The notes beneath the pieces are model-generated. The model had not been told where the DNA came from, did no database searches, and saw only the letters and a program-made list of their open reading frames with translations. Source: CAVYXZ01 sp965223835 (GTDB taxonomy: Bacteria > Chloroflexota > Anaerolineae > Aggregatilineales > Phototrophicaceae). Taken from it: a DNA stretch of 64,000 bases. Within the stretch, counting starts at the first letter, position 1. Every line of letters starts with the position of its first letter. Positions 8,777 through 17,255 of this stretch are shown piece after piece. Where the stretch lies: positions 310,001 through 374,000 of the forward strand of contig OZ245023.1 in assembly GCA_965223835.1 (NCBI GenBank), written 5' to 3'. The position numbers were made by a program, and so were the translations under genes.

Positions 8777-8848
8777 CAACCTCACCCCCGGCCCCTCTCC
8801 ACGCGTGGAGAGGGGAGGAATTACCGCAGGTAAGGAGGGGTGAGGTCA
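8777..8848. repeat. Palindromic dispersed repeat, copy A
   Basis: This 72-base element has nested inverted repeats: outer CCTCACCCC / GGGGTGAGG and inner CCCCTCTCCA / TGGAGAGGGG. It is almost identical to copy B at 39.6 kb apart from the loop bases, which change while the stem pairing is kept. It lies between two gene groups. It resembles small non-autonomous intergenic elements (REP- or MITE-like). Confidence 0.75.
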
Positions 8849-8914
8849 ATCAATTTTACATCCGCACTCAATGAACTTGTCCCATTGTCTTACCCCCAGC
8901 TTGCGTAAGATAAA

Positions 8915-9760
8915 TCAGGCTAAGCCACTGGCCTGCCACATTTTATCCATATAGCCGGCGGTTATCCGGGCGGCTTCCTGCGGATCATCCAGGCTGTTGA
9001 GGCGCTGGCTGAACGGTTCCGCCGTGACCGGGCCATCATAATTCATTGCGGCCAGCTTACGCATGAAACCGGGCAAATCCATCACATTCGTTTCCATCGG
9101 CAGGCGGCGATCATGATCGTTATACTCGGCCATCGTCAAGCCTTCGGGTGCATCATTCACATGCACGACCACCACATCATCATTGGTGATTTTGTCCAGG
9201 TCGTCCAGGCTGCCACCCGATGTGTACAGGTGCCAGGCATCCAGCAGCAAGCCAACATTGCCGGTGCCGATGGCTTTAATCAGGTCCAGCATCCCCTCCA
9301 TGTTATAGATGAAGGCCTCTTTTTCCGGCGGGCGCAATGACTGCGGGCCAATAAACTCGATGCCGAAGCGGATGCCATACGATTTGAGCGCCGTTGCAAT
9401 CGCCCCAAAGCGGTCAACATGCCATTGGAAGTTCTCATCAAAGGGCAAATCACCGCTGGGTGGGCACCAGGTCGCGGTACGCAGGGCACCCATCGCCACC
9501 GCTGTTTCCGCCAATGCTGGTAATGCCTGCAAATCGGTCTGCCACTGGTCATCATCGCGCCAGGCCACCGGCAATCCCCACGCACCATACTGACAACCAT
9601 ATTGCGCAAACAGACTTTTCGTCTTTTCCGCGCCCAGCTCGGCGACAGCTTGAATGCTGAAATCGATCCCGCCGAAGCCGTGTTGCTGCGCCAGCCTGAG
9701 CGTGTCTTCTAATCCATAATTGCGGATACCGATGGCACCCGCGCTGAGATTCTTGAACAT
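8915..9760 (-). CDS. Sugar phosphate isomerase/epimerase (xylose isomerase-like TIM barrel)
   Basis: This 281-residue AP-endonuclease-2/xylose-isomerase-like barrel shows metal-site segments FGIEFIGPQS (Glu), GLLLDAWHLYTSGG (Asp/His), VVVVHVNDAPEG (His) and GPVTAEPFSQ (Glu). It probably isomerises or epimerises a keto sugar or inositol derivative in the cytosol. A strong GGAGG site precedes the ATG. Neighbouring genes do not define the substrate. Confidence 0.83.
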   Translation of the reverse strand: MFKNLSAGAIGIRNYGLEDTLRLAQQHGFGGIDFSIQAVAELGAEKTKSLFAQYGCQYGAWGLPVAWRDDDQWQTDLQALPALAETAVAMGALRTATWCPPSGDLPFDENFQWHVDRFGAIATALKSYGIRFGIEFIGPQSLRPPEKEAFIYNMEGMLDLIKAIGTGNVGLLLDAWHLYTSGGSLDDLDKITNDDVVVVHVNDAPEGLTMAEYNDHDRRLPMETNVMDLPGFMRKLAAMNYDGPVTAEPFSQRLNSLDDPQEAARITAGYMDKMWQASGLA

Positions 9761-9841
9761 GATTCCTCCAGAGGTTTAAAGTCGTACCTTCATTATAGCG
9801 TGGGCAGCGCCAACGGCCCTGAGTCCGCAGCGACCCAATGC

Positions 9842-11260
9842 TTAGCCACCGATAGGTGGTAACGATGGCGCATCTTCATCGTCGCCGTCTGATTTTTTGT
9901 CGCCCAGTTGAATATCTGTAAAGTTGGCCGACATCTTACCGGCCATATCTTGTACCAGATCGAGTTGCCGTTTGAGATCATCAAAATCGTCAGTTTGGAG
10001 CCGCTCCGGGATTGTCAGGTGATGACGCATCAAGGCAGTGATCGTGCTATAGGTCTCCAGATAGTTGCGCAGTCGTACCAGATTATTGAGATTTTCCTGG
10101 ATACGTTCTAATGGACGTGAAAAATAAACAGTAATAAGCTGGACAATACTTAGGCCCCCGGTGATGAGCACCAGCGCATCTGTGTCATACTTTTCGGGAT
10201 CAACGATGCGCGCGGCGGCTAATATGAGCGCCAGCAACAGAAAACCGACCCCAAAATAGGTCAGCCACCGATTGGTGCGAAAGATCGTCTGGTAAACATC
10301 GGCGCCGCGTTTACCCGTTAATTCGACATATTGAAGCAGCTTTTCATCCTGAAATGACAACACATTTTGCTTATCAAGGTAATATGATCGGTAGTTGCGG
10401 AAATTTGGCATGTCGCCGAAGATTTCTTTAGGGATGTCATCCGGGTGGCGCGGATAAAGCACACTGACCAGTGCATTCAAACTATGAATGATCTCGACGC
10501 TCAACACTTTGTCGGCAAAGTCCAACCCGCTCAAGTGGCGTTCCAAAGTAATCGAGGTCGTCAGGACATCCGACAACACCAGATTATTGAGGTCATAATG
10601 TGAGCGCAGGCCGGTCAACAGCAGCTTGACCTTAATATCGGTCAACACACCGATCACGACAATATAGACCGGGTGCATAGGTTGACCTTCATCCAAAATC
10701 AGCTGATCGAGGATTTTACTCAGCTGGCTTTTTTCACCGTCGATTGGCTGGAAATCGAACAGGGAATTGGATAACACGTTGTAATAAGTCGTATTGCCCT
10801 GTGTAAAACCATTTACGCTCAGGGCCGCTTGCTCATTGCCCGGCGATAGAGTCCAGGGCTGCAAAAACTGATCGAAGCCATCAATCGGCGCTGCCTCCCA
10901 CGTCCCCGCTTCACAATGCGACCCATACCGTTCTCGTTCAAAATCATAACCCCGTGACGGTGTATGCCAGTCCTTGATATGGATTACATGTAAATGATTT
11001 TTCCGGTCGTCATTGATTGTCGCCGAAAAGAACTGATACAAAGGACCGGCTTCAAGCGCCTCACTCGCGATTTGTAGCCGGTTGCCCTGGTGCTTCACCA
11101 GCTTATCGGTATCAGCCGTTTCCTGAATCGACTCGCTGCTGAGCAACATCCGCAGTGCTAGTTCCCGCGGCACTTTCAGTCGATTTTCGGTCGACAAGAA
11201 GAAGTTGTTTTGTAAACACTGGGTTATCAAGATGTATATTGGTTCATCATAGTTCGTCAT
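9842..11260 (-). CDS. Isochorismatase-fold pseudoenzyme with two C-terminal membrane helices
   Basis: The protein has 472 residues from the ATG with an AGGGGG site; an upstream TTG start is less likely. Residues 8-265 follow the cysteine hydrolase (isochorismatase-like) pattern: YILITQCLQNNF, HVIHIKDWHTP, SHCEAGTWEAAPIDGF and VYIVVIGVLTDIKV. The catalytic Asp of the usual DxQNDF motif is Cys15, and the nucleophile Cys of GVxTDxCV is Lys210, so the triad is broken. Two membrane helices follow (about 333-352 and 361-381), then a charged helical tail. It may be a membrane-tethered binding or sensing protein. The fold call is mine from motifs and has moderate certainty. It is divergent from the tail-collar gene. 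Confidence 0.6.
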   Translation of the reverse strand: MTNYDEPIYILITQCLQNNFFLSTENRLKVPRELALRMLLSSESIQETADTDKLVKHQGNRLQIASEALEAGPLYQFFSATINDDRKNHLHVIHIKDWHTPSRGYDFERERYGSHCEAGTWEAAPIDGFDQFLQPWTLSPGNEQAALSVNGFTQGNTTYYNVLSNSLFDFQPIDGEKSQLSKILDQLILDEGQPMHPVYIVVIGVLTDIKVKLLLTGLRSHYDLNNLVLSDVLTTSITLERHLSGLDFADKVLSVEIIHSLNALVSVLYPRHPDDIPKEIFGDMPNFRNYRSYYLDKQNVLSFQDEKLLQYVELTGKRGADVYQTIFRTNRWLTYFGVGFLLLALILAAARIVDPEKYDTDALVLITGGLSIVQLITVYFSRPLERIQENLNNLVRLRNYLETYSTITALMRHHLTIPERLQTDDFDDLKRQLDLVQDMAGKMSANFTDIQLGDKKSDGDDEDAPSLPPIGG

Positions 11261-11351
11261 AGCACCCCCTGCAAATACGGTTTGAGTATATAGTGCAGTC
11301 GTCAATTCGCCAATCGACTCACGATCAGACAACAGCCAAAGCCAGTCGCAG

Positions 11352-11357
11352 TATAAT
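11352..11357 (+). promoter_or_regulatory. Probable -10 element of the tail-collar gene
   Basis: A perfect TATAAT lies 36 bases before the ATG in the divergent spacer. No good -35 hexamer is present. Confidence 0.4.
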
Positions 11358-11393
11358 GAGGGTATAGAAATATCAGGAACCAGGGAGGAAATC

Positions 11394-11846
11394 ATGCGCC
11401 GAGCAGGAGAAATCGTGATGTGGGCCGGGGACGAACTGCCCCGGTATGCGTTGTGGTGCGATGGAGCGACCTACAATATCGGGGAATATCCCCAGCTTTA
11501 CGCCGTCATCAAGCATCTATACGGTTCGGCCAGTCCCACCACCTTTCGCGTACCGGACCTGCGCGGACGGGTCGTGGTTGGGGCGGGCCAGGGGAGCAAT
11601 CTAACAGAGCGCGACATCAATGACGCTGGCGGACGGGAAATGGTGCAATTGAGTGCGGCTGAACTGCCCGCGCATCAACATGGCTTTGTCGCCGGGGCTG
11701 ATGTGGGCAACACGCAGGGCGGCAGTGGCGGCGGCACTGGCGGTTTCGCCAATGCATCCGGCGCAACGTCAACCGCCGGGGGCAATCAACCGCATGAAAA
11801 CATGCCCCCCTATCGCGCGTTGAACTTTATTATTTACACGATATGA
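11394..11846 (+). CDS. Phage tail collar domain protein
   Basis: This 150-residue protein carries a tail collar (microcystin-dependent protein-like) domain. The recognisable pattern is GEIVMWAGDELP, WCDGATYNIGEYPQLYAVI, the loop FRVPDLRGRVVVGAG, then a Gly/Ser-rich tail with LPAHQHGF and a final ENMPPYRALNFIIYTI. In phages this domain forms fibre or collar tips. In bacterial genomes it also occurs as a stand-alone protein of unclear use. There are no other phage genes around it. The GGGAGG site is six bases from the ATG. Confidence 0.88.
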   Translation: MRRAGEIVMWAGDELPRYALWCDGATYNIGEYPQLYAVIKHLYGSASPTTFRVPDLRGRVVVGAGQGSNLTERDINDAGGREMVQLSAAELPAHQHGFVAGADVGNTQGGSGGGTGGFANASGATSTAGGNQPHENMPPYRALNFIIYTI

Positions 11847-11853
11847 ATTTCGT

Positions 11854-13221
11854 TTACAACGCCGCATCTTTAGACTTGATGTTCAGGTCGGCCATCGGCG
11901 GGATGCGGCCCTCCTGCGCATCCACTTCCAGCCAGGGATCATTCGTCTTTTCCCGAAATGACGTTAACTTATCACGATACTCGGTAATGATCGGTTGCAG
12001 AGCCGGGTCGTCAATCAGGTTGGTGGTTTCAAAAGGGTCATTTTCGAGATCGTAGAATTCTTCCGGGGCGCGAATCAGGGTATGTTGCGTGGTCCGCTGC
12101 CCCATGTGTTTGATGGCTTGATCGAGCACCGCCTGCCAGGTAATTGACCGAAATAAATCGGTCGGCAAGGGCGCGGGTTCGCCGGGCGCGAGGTTGCGGA
12201 CATATTTATAGCGACGGCCCCGCCACACCCGATAGGGAATGTAATCAATCACCTCATGGAAGCAATTTGAATACACGGTTTCATCCCACCCCACCGGGGC
12301 TGAATCTTCTAGAATCGGTAGCAGTGAACGCTCCGGCAGATCATCGGGTGGCGCGACCCCACACCAATCATGCAGCGTCGGGCGAATGTTCGTCCAATTC
12401 ATCAGCGCCGGATTATGCATTCCTGGTTGGGTGATGTCCGGCGTATAGATGATGAACGGACAATGATGACCGCTCTCGAACATCGTCGCTTTAGCACCAG
12501 GAAATGGCATCCCATGATCGGACATGACAATAATGAGCGTTTCATCTGCCCGCCCCGATTCGGCCAGCACGTCCAGAATCGCACCGACGCCAGTATCAAA
12601 GCGCGATACCGACTGATAATAATCGGCCAGGTCGTCACGCACCGCCGAAATATCCGGCAAAAAGCCGGGTACGGACACGTCAGCCGGGTCATACACCGCA
12701 TCGCTGATACCAGGATATTGGCGCTCATTACCATACCCCTGCCCCCCGGCGCGATGCGGATAGGCCAGGCCGACATGTAAGTAAAATGGTCGTGACTGAT
12801 TGGCGCTCAGAAATTGCCGGGCATGATCAGCCATCGCCTGGACATCACGCGAATCAACCGCAGGTTCGTATTCGAAGGGATAGACATGTTGCGGCTCAAC
12901 ATGCTTCTTGCCGATCAAGCCGGTGGCGAAGCCCGCTGCCCGCAACGTCCCCGAAATCGACGTGATATGGTCGTAGGTGCGGAAGCCGTGAAACCCATGA
13001 CAGTGCCCGAATTGACCGTGCGTATGCGTGTGGTAGCCGGTCAGGATATTGGCGCGGCTGGCGGCGCAGGTCGGGCTGGTACAAAATGCATAGTCAAAGA
13101 TGACGCTGCGCTCAGCAAATTCATCAATACGCGGCGTTTGAATGACATCATTGCCATAACATTTCGCCAGCGGACTCCAGTCATCGGCGATTATCAACAG
13201 GGCACTGCGGAAGGGGGACAT
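11854..13221 (-). CDS. Sulfatase family protein (N-sulfoglucosamine sulfohydrolase-like)
   Basis: The protein has 455 residues from the ATG with an AAGGA site. The type I sulfatase core CAASR (Cys52 to Arg56) would be converted to formylglycine. Metal-binding Asp residues lie in LLIIADDW near the N-terminus and in VMSDHGMPFPGAK. The context around MFESGHHCPFIIYTP and the C-terminal FYDLENDPFETTNL are as in heparan N-sulfatase-like enzymes. No signal peptide is visible, so it may act on imported sulfated sugars. The stop is eight bases from the convergent tail-collar gene. No sulfatase-maturing enzyme gene is in the window. Confidence 0.88.
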   Translation of the reverse strand: MSPFRSALLIIADDWSPLAKCYGNDVIQTPRIDEFAERSVIFDYAFCTSPTCAASRANILTGYHTHTHGQFGHCHGFHGFRTYDHITSISGTLRAAGFATGLIGKKHVEPQHVYPFEYEPAVDSRDVQAMADHARQFLSANQSRPFYLHVGLAYPHRAGGQGYGNERQYPGISDAVYDPADVSVPGFLPDISAVRDDLADYYQSVSRFDTGVGAILDVLAESGRADETLIIVMSDHGMPFPGAKATMFESGHHCPFIIYTPDITQPGMHNPALMNWTNIRPTLHDWCGVAPPDDLPERSLLPILEDSAPVGWDETVYSNCFHEVIDYIPYRVWRGRRYKYVRNLAPGEPAPLPTDLFRSITWQAVLDQAIKHMGQRTTQHTLIRAPEEFYDLENDPFETTNLIDDPALQPIITEYRDKLTSFREKTNDPWLEVDAQEGRIPPMADLNIKSKDAAL

Positions 13222-13349
13222 GGCGCGATTCCTTGTAAGACTCTGGTTCAAATACTGCGTTGAGACGATATGTTAGCACGGTTAATAGGCGATACCAACT
13301 TAATTGAGCTTCCAACCAGGCAATCGCGCAAATTCTTAAAGGTTGTCAA

Positions 13350-13430
13350 AGTTCAAAATAGTTCTGTAGGGACAGCCTTTTGGCTGTTCGCCGCGCTAGA
13401 CGTGCAGAAGCCCGTCTCTACGAATTGTTC
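13350..13430. repeat. Intergenic hairpin-forming element
   Basis: The spacer between the ABC permease and the sulfatase gene contains GTAGGGACAGCC followed by GGCTGTTC, a short hairpin, and ends CCCGTCTCTACG, complementary in part to the start. The form resembles common bacterial dispersed repeats. No second close copy was found in the window. Confidence 0.35.
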
Positions 13431-13459
13431 TGATCCCTCATGACCCTGAGATTCCAACC

Positions 13460-14245
13460 TCAATACTGCCCCAGCGACCCCTGGCGGCGGGCGATGTTTT
13501 CGCAAAACGCGAAGACCAGCCAGCCACCGATGAAGAACACGACCGAATGCACGCTTAACCACAACAGACTGCCATCGACCCACAGCACCGCCAGACTATC
13601 CCCATCGAGCACAACCCGGCGCAGCAAGATGATGCCGAACGTACTGGGGAATAACACCACCGTCGAGGCTAACCACGCGGGCATCATGCTCACGGGCAGG
13701 AATGTGCCGTTGGCGATCAGAAGCATGTTCTGCAAAATGTTCGCCAGCGGGCCGACATGTTTGAAGACTAATGTAAGGCCACCCACGACATAGCCAAAGC
13801 CCAACAGTCCAATGATCGTAATCAACAGCACCGGGATCATCTGCCAGGTCAACGGCAGTTGCAGTTGAAACAACACAAAAATGATGGTGATCGTGAACAA
13901 CATCTGAATCGTCGTGGACACCAGCGATGCCAGGGAACGGCCCAGCACGATCAATTGAGTCGGCATCGGACTCATATACAGTTGCTCCAGCGTGCCGGTT
14001 TGCGCCTCTTCCATCAGGTTCCAGCTCATGTTGCCAATGGCATTCATCGCGTAGAAGGTGACGATGAAGCCCAGTACGGTTGAGGCAACCTGTTCATTGG
14101 TGATTTGCCCCTGTCCAACAAAAAACATAATGCCGACAAAAATGAAGATGAAACTAAACCATTCGATCAGCAGGTTGAACTTATAGTCCCACAGAATCAA
14201 CAATCCTTTGTACGTTTCATTGAAGATGGTGGATACCATGCTCAT
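13460..14245 (-). CDS. ABC-2 type transporter permease
   Basis: This 261-residue membrane protein has about six hydrophobic segments and the ABC-2 fold (LQQLY-like signature seen as TGTLEQLYMSPMP). It pairs with the ATPase encoded just upstream, whose stop overlaps this start by four bases. The pair would form a homodimeric or heterodimeric exporter. The substrate is unknown; a drug, lipid or glycan exporter is possible. Confidence 0.9.
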   Translation of the reverse strand: MSMVSTIFNETYKGLLILWDYKFNLLIEWFSFIFIFVGIMFFVGQGQITNEQVASTVLGFIVTFYAMNAIGNMSWNLMEEAQTGTLEQLYMSPMPTQLIVLGRSLASLVSTTIQMLFTITIIFVLFQLQLPLTWQMIPVLLITIIGLLGFGYVVGGLTLVFKHVGPLANILQNMLLIANGTFLPVSMMPAWLASTVVLFPSTFGIILLRRVVLDGDSLAVLWVDGSLLWLSVHSVVFFIGGWLVFAFCENIARRQGSLGQY

Positions 14246-15207
14246 GCAGTCACCTCCCGGTCCAGATAGTTGATAAAGATCTGCTCAAGATTGGGTTCCA
14301 CCGGCGTCACTGAGACCAGTGGATAATTCAAAGACCGCAATGTCGCCAGCGTGGTGTAGAGATCATCCTGCGAGTTAATCGCACCGGCCAGGACCGTCAT
14401 ATCATCGCTGTCCTGTTGCACGGTGAGTTCCGCCGGTATTTGCGCAACATGCCCATTGAACGACCCGCGCACCTTGATCTCGTAATATTCGCTGCGGAAC
14501 AGGTCCAGCATTTTGGTGATCGGTTCATTGGCGATCAGTTGGCCCTGGTTGATGATCGCCACCCGGTCACACACCTGTTGTGCCATATCCAGTTGATGGG
14601 TTGTCAGGACGATGGTTTTTTGCTGTTCCTTTGCTAACGCCGTGATCCATTGCTTGATCGTGACGCTGGCTTTGACATCCAGCCCCAGCGTCGGCTCATC
14701 GAGGAGCACAATCGGCGGGTCGGCGATCAAAGCACAGGCAATCGCAACCTTCTGCTGCATCCCCCGTGAAAATGCGCGGATTTTATCATGCCGCCGCTCC
14801 CACAAATCCAACTCACGGATGAGGCGCTCCGCCCGGTCGCGCAATTGGCGACCATGTTGCCCTTTCAGGCGACCGAAATACAGGACGTTTTCAAGGGCGC
14901 TCAACCGCCAGTACACATTGCGCGTGCCTTCTAACACCGCCCCGATCTGGCGCATGGCTGGTCCACGAGCACGTGCCAGGTCATGACCGTTAAGCTGGAT
15001 GGTTCCCGCCGTTGGTTTGACCAGACCGCACAACATCTTGATCGTCGTGGTTTTACCGGCACCGTTCGCGCCCAAAAAACCAAACACCTGGCCGGGCGCG
15101 ATCTGCAAATCCAGCTCATTCACCGCCCGAATCGGCTCCTTGCTTCGCGCTTTATAGACTTTCGTCAACCCATGAATGGCAATCGCCGGTTGCGAGTCAC
15201 CCACCAT
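14242..15207 (-). CDS. ABC transporter ATP-binding protein (DrrA/CcmA-like exporter)
   Basis: This 321-residue ATPase has Walker A GANGAGKTT, the signature AFSRGMQQK, Walker B IVLLDEPTLGLD and the switch His in TTHQLD. The C-terminal 90 residues after the ATPase core match the extension of exporter ATPases. The LSRGMQQ-type signature resembles DrrA-type exporters. It is the first gene of a two-gene operon with the permease. Confidence 0.92.
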   Translation of the reverse strand: MVGDSQPAIAIHGLTKVYKARSKEPIRAVNELDLQIAPGQVFGFLGANGAGKTTTIKMLCGLVKPTAGTIQLNGHDLARARGPAMRQIGAVLEGTRNVYWRLSALENVLYFGRLKGQHGRQLRDRAERLIRELDLWERRHDKIRAFSRGMQQKVAIACALIADPPIVLLDEPTLGLDVKASVTIKQWITALAKEQQKTIVLTTHQLDMAQQVCDRVAIINQGQLIANEPITKMLDLFRSEYYEIKVRGSFNGHVAQIPAELTVQQDSDDMTVLAGAINSQDDLYTTLATLRSLNYPLVSVTPVEPNLEQIFINYLDREVTA

Positions 15208-15390
15208 ATCAGCCTCCCCTGCGCTTGATGTCGTCTATGCTGTCTTACGGGCTAGCGGCGCAGATTGTTTTATTTTCATCAAAAGTGCAACCTGAAGCGC
15301 AATATTGCGTATAGAGAACGTTCAAGTGAAACTCACTCTCACTCAAAACCAGTCATTGTGGAACTCAAGTCTAATTTCCGGCGTCCGTAC

Positions 15391-15396
15391 TATAAT
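15391..15396 (+). promoter_or_regulatory. Probable -10 element before the PPC-like protein gene
   Basis: A TATAAT lies 22 bases before the ATG at 15419. Because it overlaps the alternative upstream ATG at 15395, it favours the downstream start. Confidence 0.4.
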
Positions 15397-15418
15397 GATC
15401 AAAAAGGAATGGACGGCT

Positions 15419-16150
15419 ATGTTACGACTTTTTGCATTAATCCTATTTTTGCTAGCATGTAGCGGTGCCAGCCTTGCCCAGGATGCGGATAACCTGATCG
15501 AATATGGGGCCGAAATCAACGGCAGCATCACCACCCGCAAGTTCGAAGACCTCTATACCTTCGACGGCCAGGCCGGGGACATTGTGATTGTCGAGATGTT
15601 CTCAACCGACAACGGGAGCATTGACCCACAACTCTTCTTTGCGACCATCGAGAACGACTTGCTGGCCTCCAATGATGATGCCGTGGGGCGCGATTCGCGG
15701 ATTATCTACCAGCTTCCAGCCGATGGCACCTATCTCATCGTGGCGACGCGCTTGAGTGGTCGTTTTGGCGAGGATGAGGGGGAATATTTGCTGCGGCTGT
15801 CACAGGTCGAACCGCTGGCCGTTGGCATCACCCATGAGGGCCGCGCAAGTTCGCAACAGCCAACCGACGTGATCATTTTCGCACCAGAAACCGCAGGCAC
15901 CTACACCGTCAGCTACCGCCAGATTCAGGGTGAATTCTACCCGGCCTTGACGATTTCACGCTTCTCCGCTGATTCGACTTACGCGCAGGAGGTTGGTCGC
16001 CTGGATGGCATGAAACTCGATAGTGGCACATTGACGTTCAATTTCGATGCTGATGCGATCTATAGCCTGAGCCTGGCGCAATCAAATTATGCGTATACAT
16101 CGGATCATGTGACAGCAGTTTATACGCTCCGCATTGAAGTGCCGGAATAG
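15419..16150 (+). CDS. Secreted protein with PPC-like beta-sandwich domains
   Basis: The protein has 243 residues from the ATG preceded by AAGGA. The N-terminus LRLFALILFLLACSGASLAQ is a signal peptide; LLAC could serve as a lipobox, giving a lipoprotein, or cleavage may follow SLAQ. Residues about 25-135 resemble a bacterial pre-peptidase C-terminal (PPC) domain: GSITTRKFEDLYTFDGQAGD, the LPADGTYLIVATR strand and the GEYLLRLS ending. The second half is a weaker second sandwich. It likely binds surface or extracellular partners; no catalytic motif is seen. Confidence 0.7.
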   Translation: MLRLFALILFLLACSGASLAQDADNLIEYGAEINGSITTRKFEDLYTFDGQAGDIVIVEMFSTDNGSIDPQLFFATIENDLLASNDDAVGRDSRIIYQLPADGTYLIVATRLSGRFGEDEGEYLLRLSQVEPLAVGITHEGRASSQQPTDVIIFAPETAGTYTVSYRQIQGEFYPALTISRFSADSTYAQEVGRLDGMKLDSGTLTFNFDADAIYSLSLAQSNYAYTSDHVTAVYTLRIEVPE

Positions 16151-16160
16151 GCGGTCGTCG

Positions 16161-16463
16161 TCAGGAACTCGTCGTTTCCTGATTGAACTTGTTAGCAGCA
16201 TATTGCCGAACAGCGGCTTGAATACTGGATTCAATGCGCCGGGCCAGGTCCTTGACGCGCAGCGTATCCACGCCGGGGTTGACCTCCACATCATACAAGC
16301 GCCCGGTAAGCTGGCGGTCGTCGTCGCGGCCCACGATGTAAACGCGCATCATATCGCCGCGACTACCGGCAAAAAAGCGGATTTCGAGCGCCGGGTAGCG
16401 TTCGGCTAGCTTGCGCACCACGATGTTACCAATCATTTGAACGTATTTCCGGGTCAACATCAT
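16161..16463 (-). CDS. Hypothetical protein, about 100 residues
   Basis: Not recognised. A GAGG site sits five bases from the ATG used here; a GTG two codons upstream and the next ATG are alternatives. The protein is mixed alpha/beta in pattern, with YPALEIRFFAGSRGDMMRVYIVGRDDD and a helical C-terminus VKDLARRIESSIQAAVRQYA. No membrane segment or signal is seen. It converges with the PPC-like gene ten bases away. Confidence 0.6.
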   Translation of the reverse strand: MMLTRKYVQMIGNIVVRKLAERYPALEIRFFAGSRGDMMRVYIVGRDDDRQLTGRLYDVEVNPGVDTLRVKDLARRIESSIQAAVRQYAANKFNQETTSS

Positions 16464-16632
16464 ATACACCTCGCCTCACTGTGCGCCTAGTATAGCGCGG
16501 GCAGTCGCATTCGCCATCTTTACGTGGTGACACACCCTGATCTGGCAGTGGTTGGCAGTAAAAGACGTGGCGCTGGCAGGTTGATTGCCGGTATCGTGAA
16601 CGTTAATGACTGACATTCACGGAGAAAATCTG

Positions 16633-17058
16633 ATGAAGTTATTTGATTACCAAGCCACCCTGCCCTACACGATTGAGGCTGTGTTCGCGCTGACAGTTGA
16701 TTTGGAACGAGCACCGCGCTGGCACGGGTTCTTTACGGACGTGCAACAGCTTACCCCGGATCCAATCGGGGTTGGGTCGCGTTGGCAGATGATCTTCAAT
16801 GGCGGCAGTTTCGAACTCGAAATCGTGGAATACGAGCCACCCCGGCGTGTGGTATTTCGCGGCAGCACCGTGATGGGGATGGTGCCTAATTTTACGATTG
16901 AGTTGCAACCTGTCGCTGCCGGAACGCAAATCCACTATCTGCTTCATCCTGATGTCCCGGCATTAATGCGGTTGCCGGTGGCGCTTTTGGGACCCCCTTT
17001 TGGCCGCCGCGATCTGAACCGTTATTTTGGTGAACTCGAAACCCTGCTGGCTGTCTAG
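16633..17058 (+). CDS. SRPBCC family (polyketide cyclase/START-like) protein
   Basis: The protein has 141 residues from the ATG with a GGAG site eight bases upstream. The helix-grip pattern is clear: YTIEAVFALTVDLERAPRW, then VGSRWQMIFNGGSFELEIVEYEPPRRVVFRG and FTIELQPVAAGTQIHY. Members bind hydrophobic ligands or catalyse cyclisation or dehydration; the ligand here is unknown. It is a single gene with its own ribosome binding site. Confidence 0.82.
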   Translation: MKLFDYQATLPYTIEAVFALTVDLERAPRWHGFFTDVQQLTPDPIGVGSRWQMIFNGGSFELEIVEYEPPRRVVFRGSTVMGMVPNFTIELQPVAAGTQIHYLLHPDVPALMRLPVALLGPPFGRRDLNRYFGELETLLAV

Positions 17059-17196
17059 TGTCCAGCAGTCAGATCCCATCGGGATCATAAACCCGTCCCT
17101 GTAGAGGATTTGGTCTGCGGGGACAGATTTGTATGTGTCGAATGCAACCATGACCATCGTCACAACCGGTCGTCAGGCTCTGCCAATGTTCTCGGT

Positions 17197-17202
17197 TATA
17201 AT
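17197..17202 (+). promoter_or_regulatory. Probable -10 element of the LacI-PAS kinase gene
   Basis: A TATAAT occurs 53 bases before the ATG. The -35 region is not recognisable, so this is a weak promoter call. Confidence 0.35.
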
Positions 17203-17255
17203 GAGTTCGCGTGAAAATTACTGGGCACACTTGATGACATTGCAGGAAACGGGCC

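Noticed and set aside
11394..11846. Tail-collar protein as evidence of a prophage
   Set aside because: No capsid, terminase, integrase or lysis genes are near it; stand-alone collar-domain proteins are common in bacteria.
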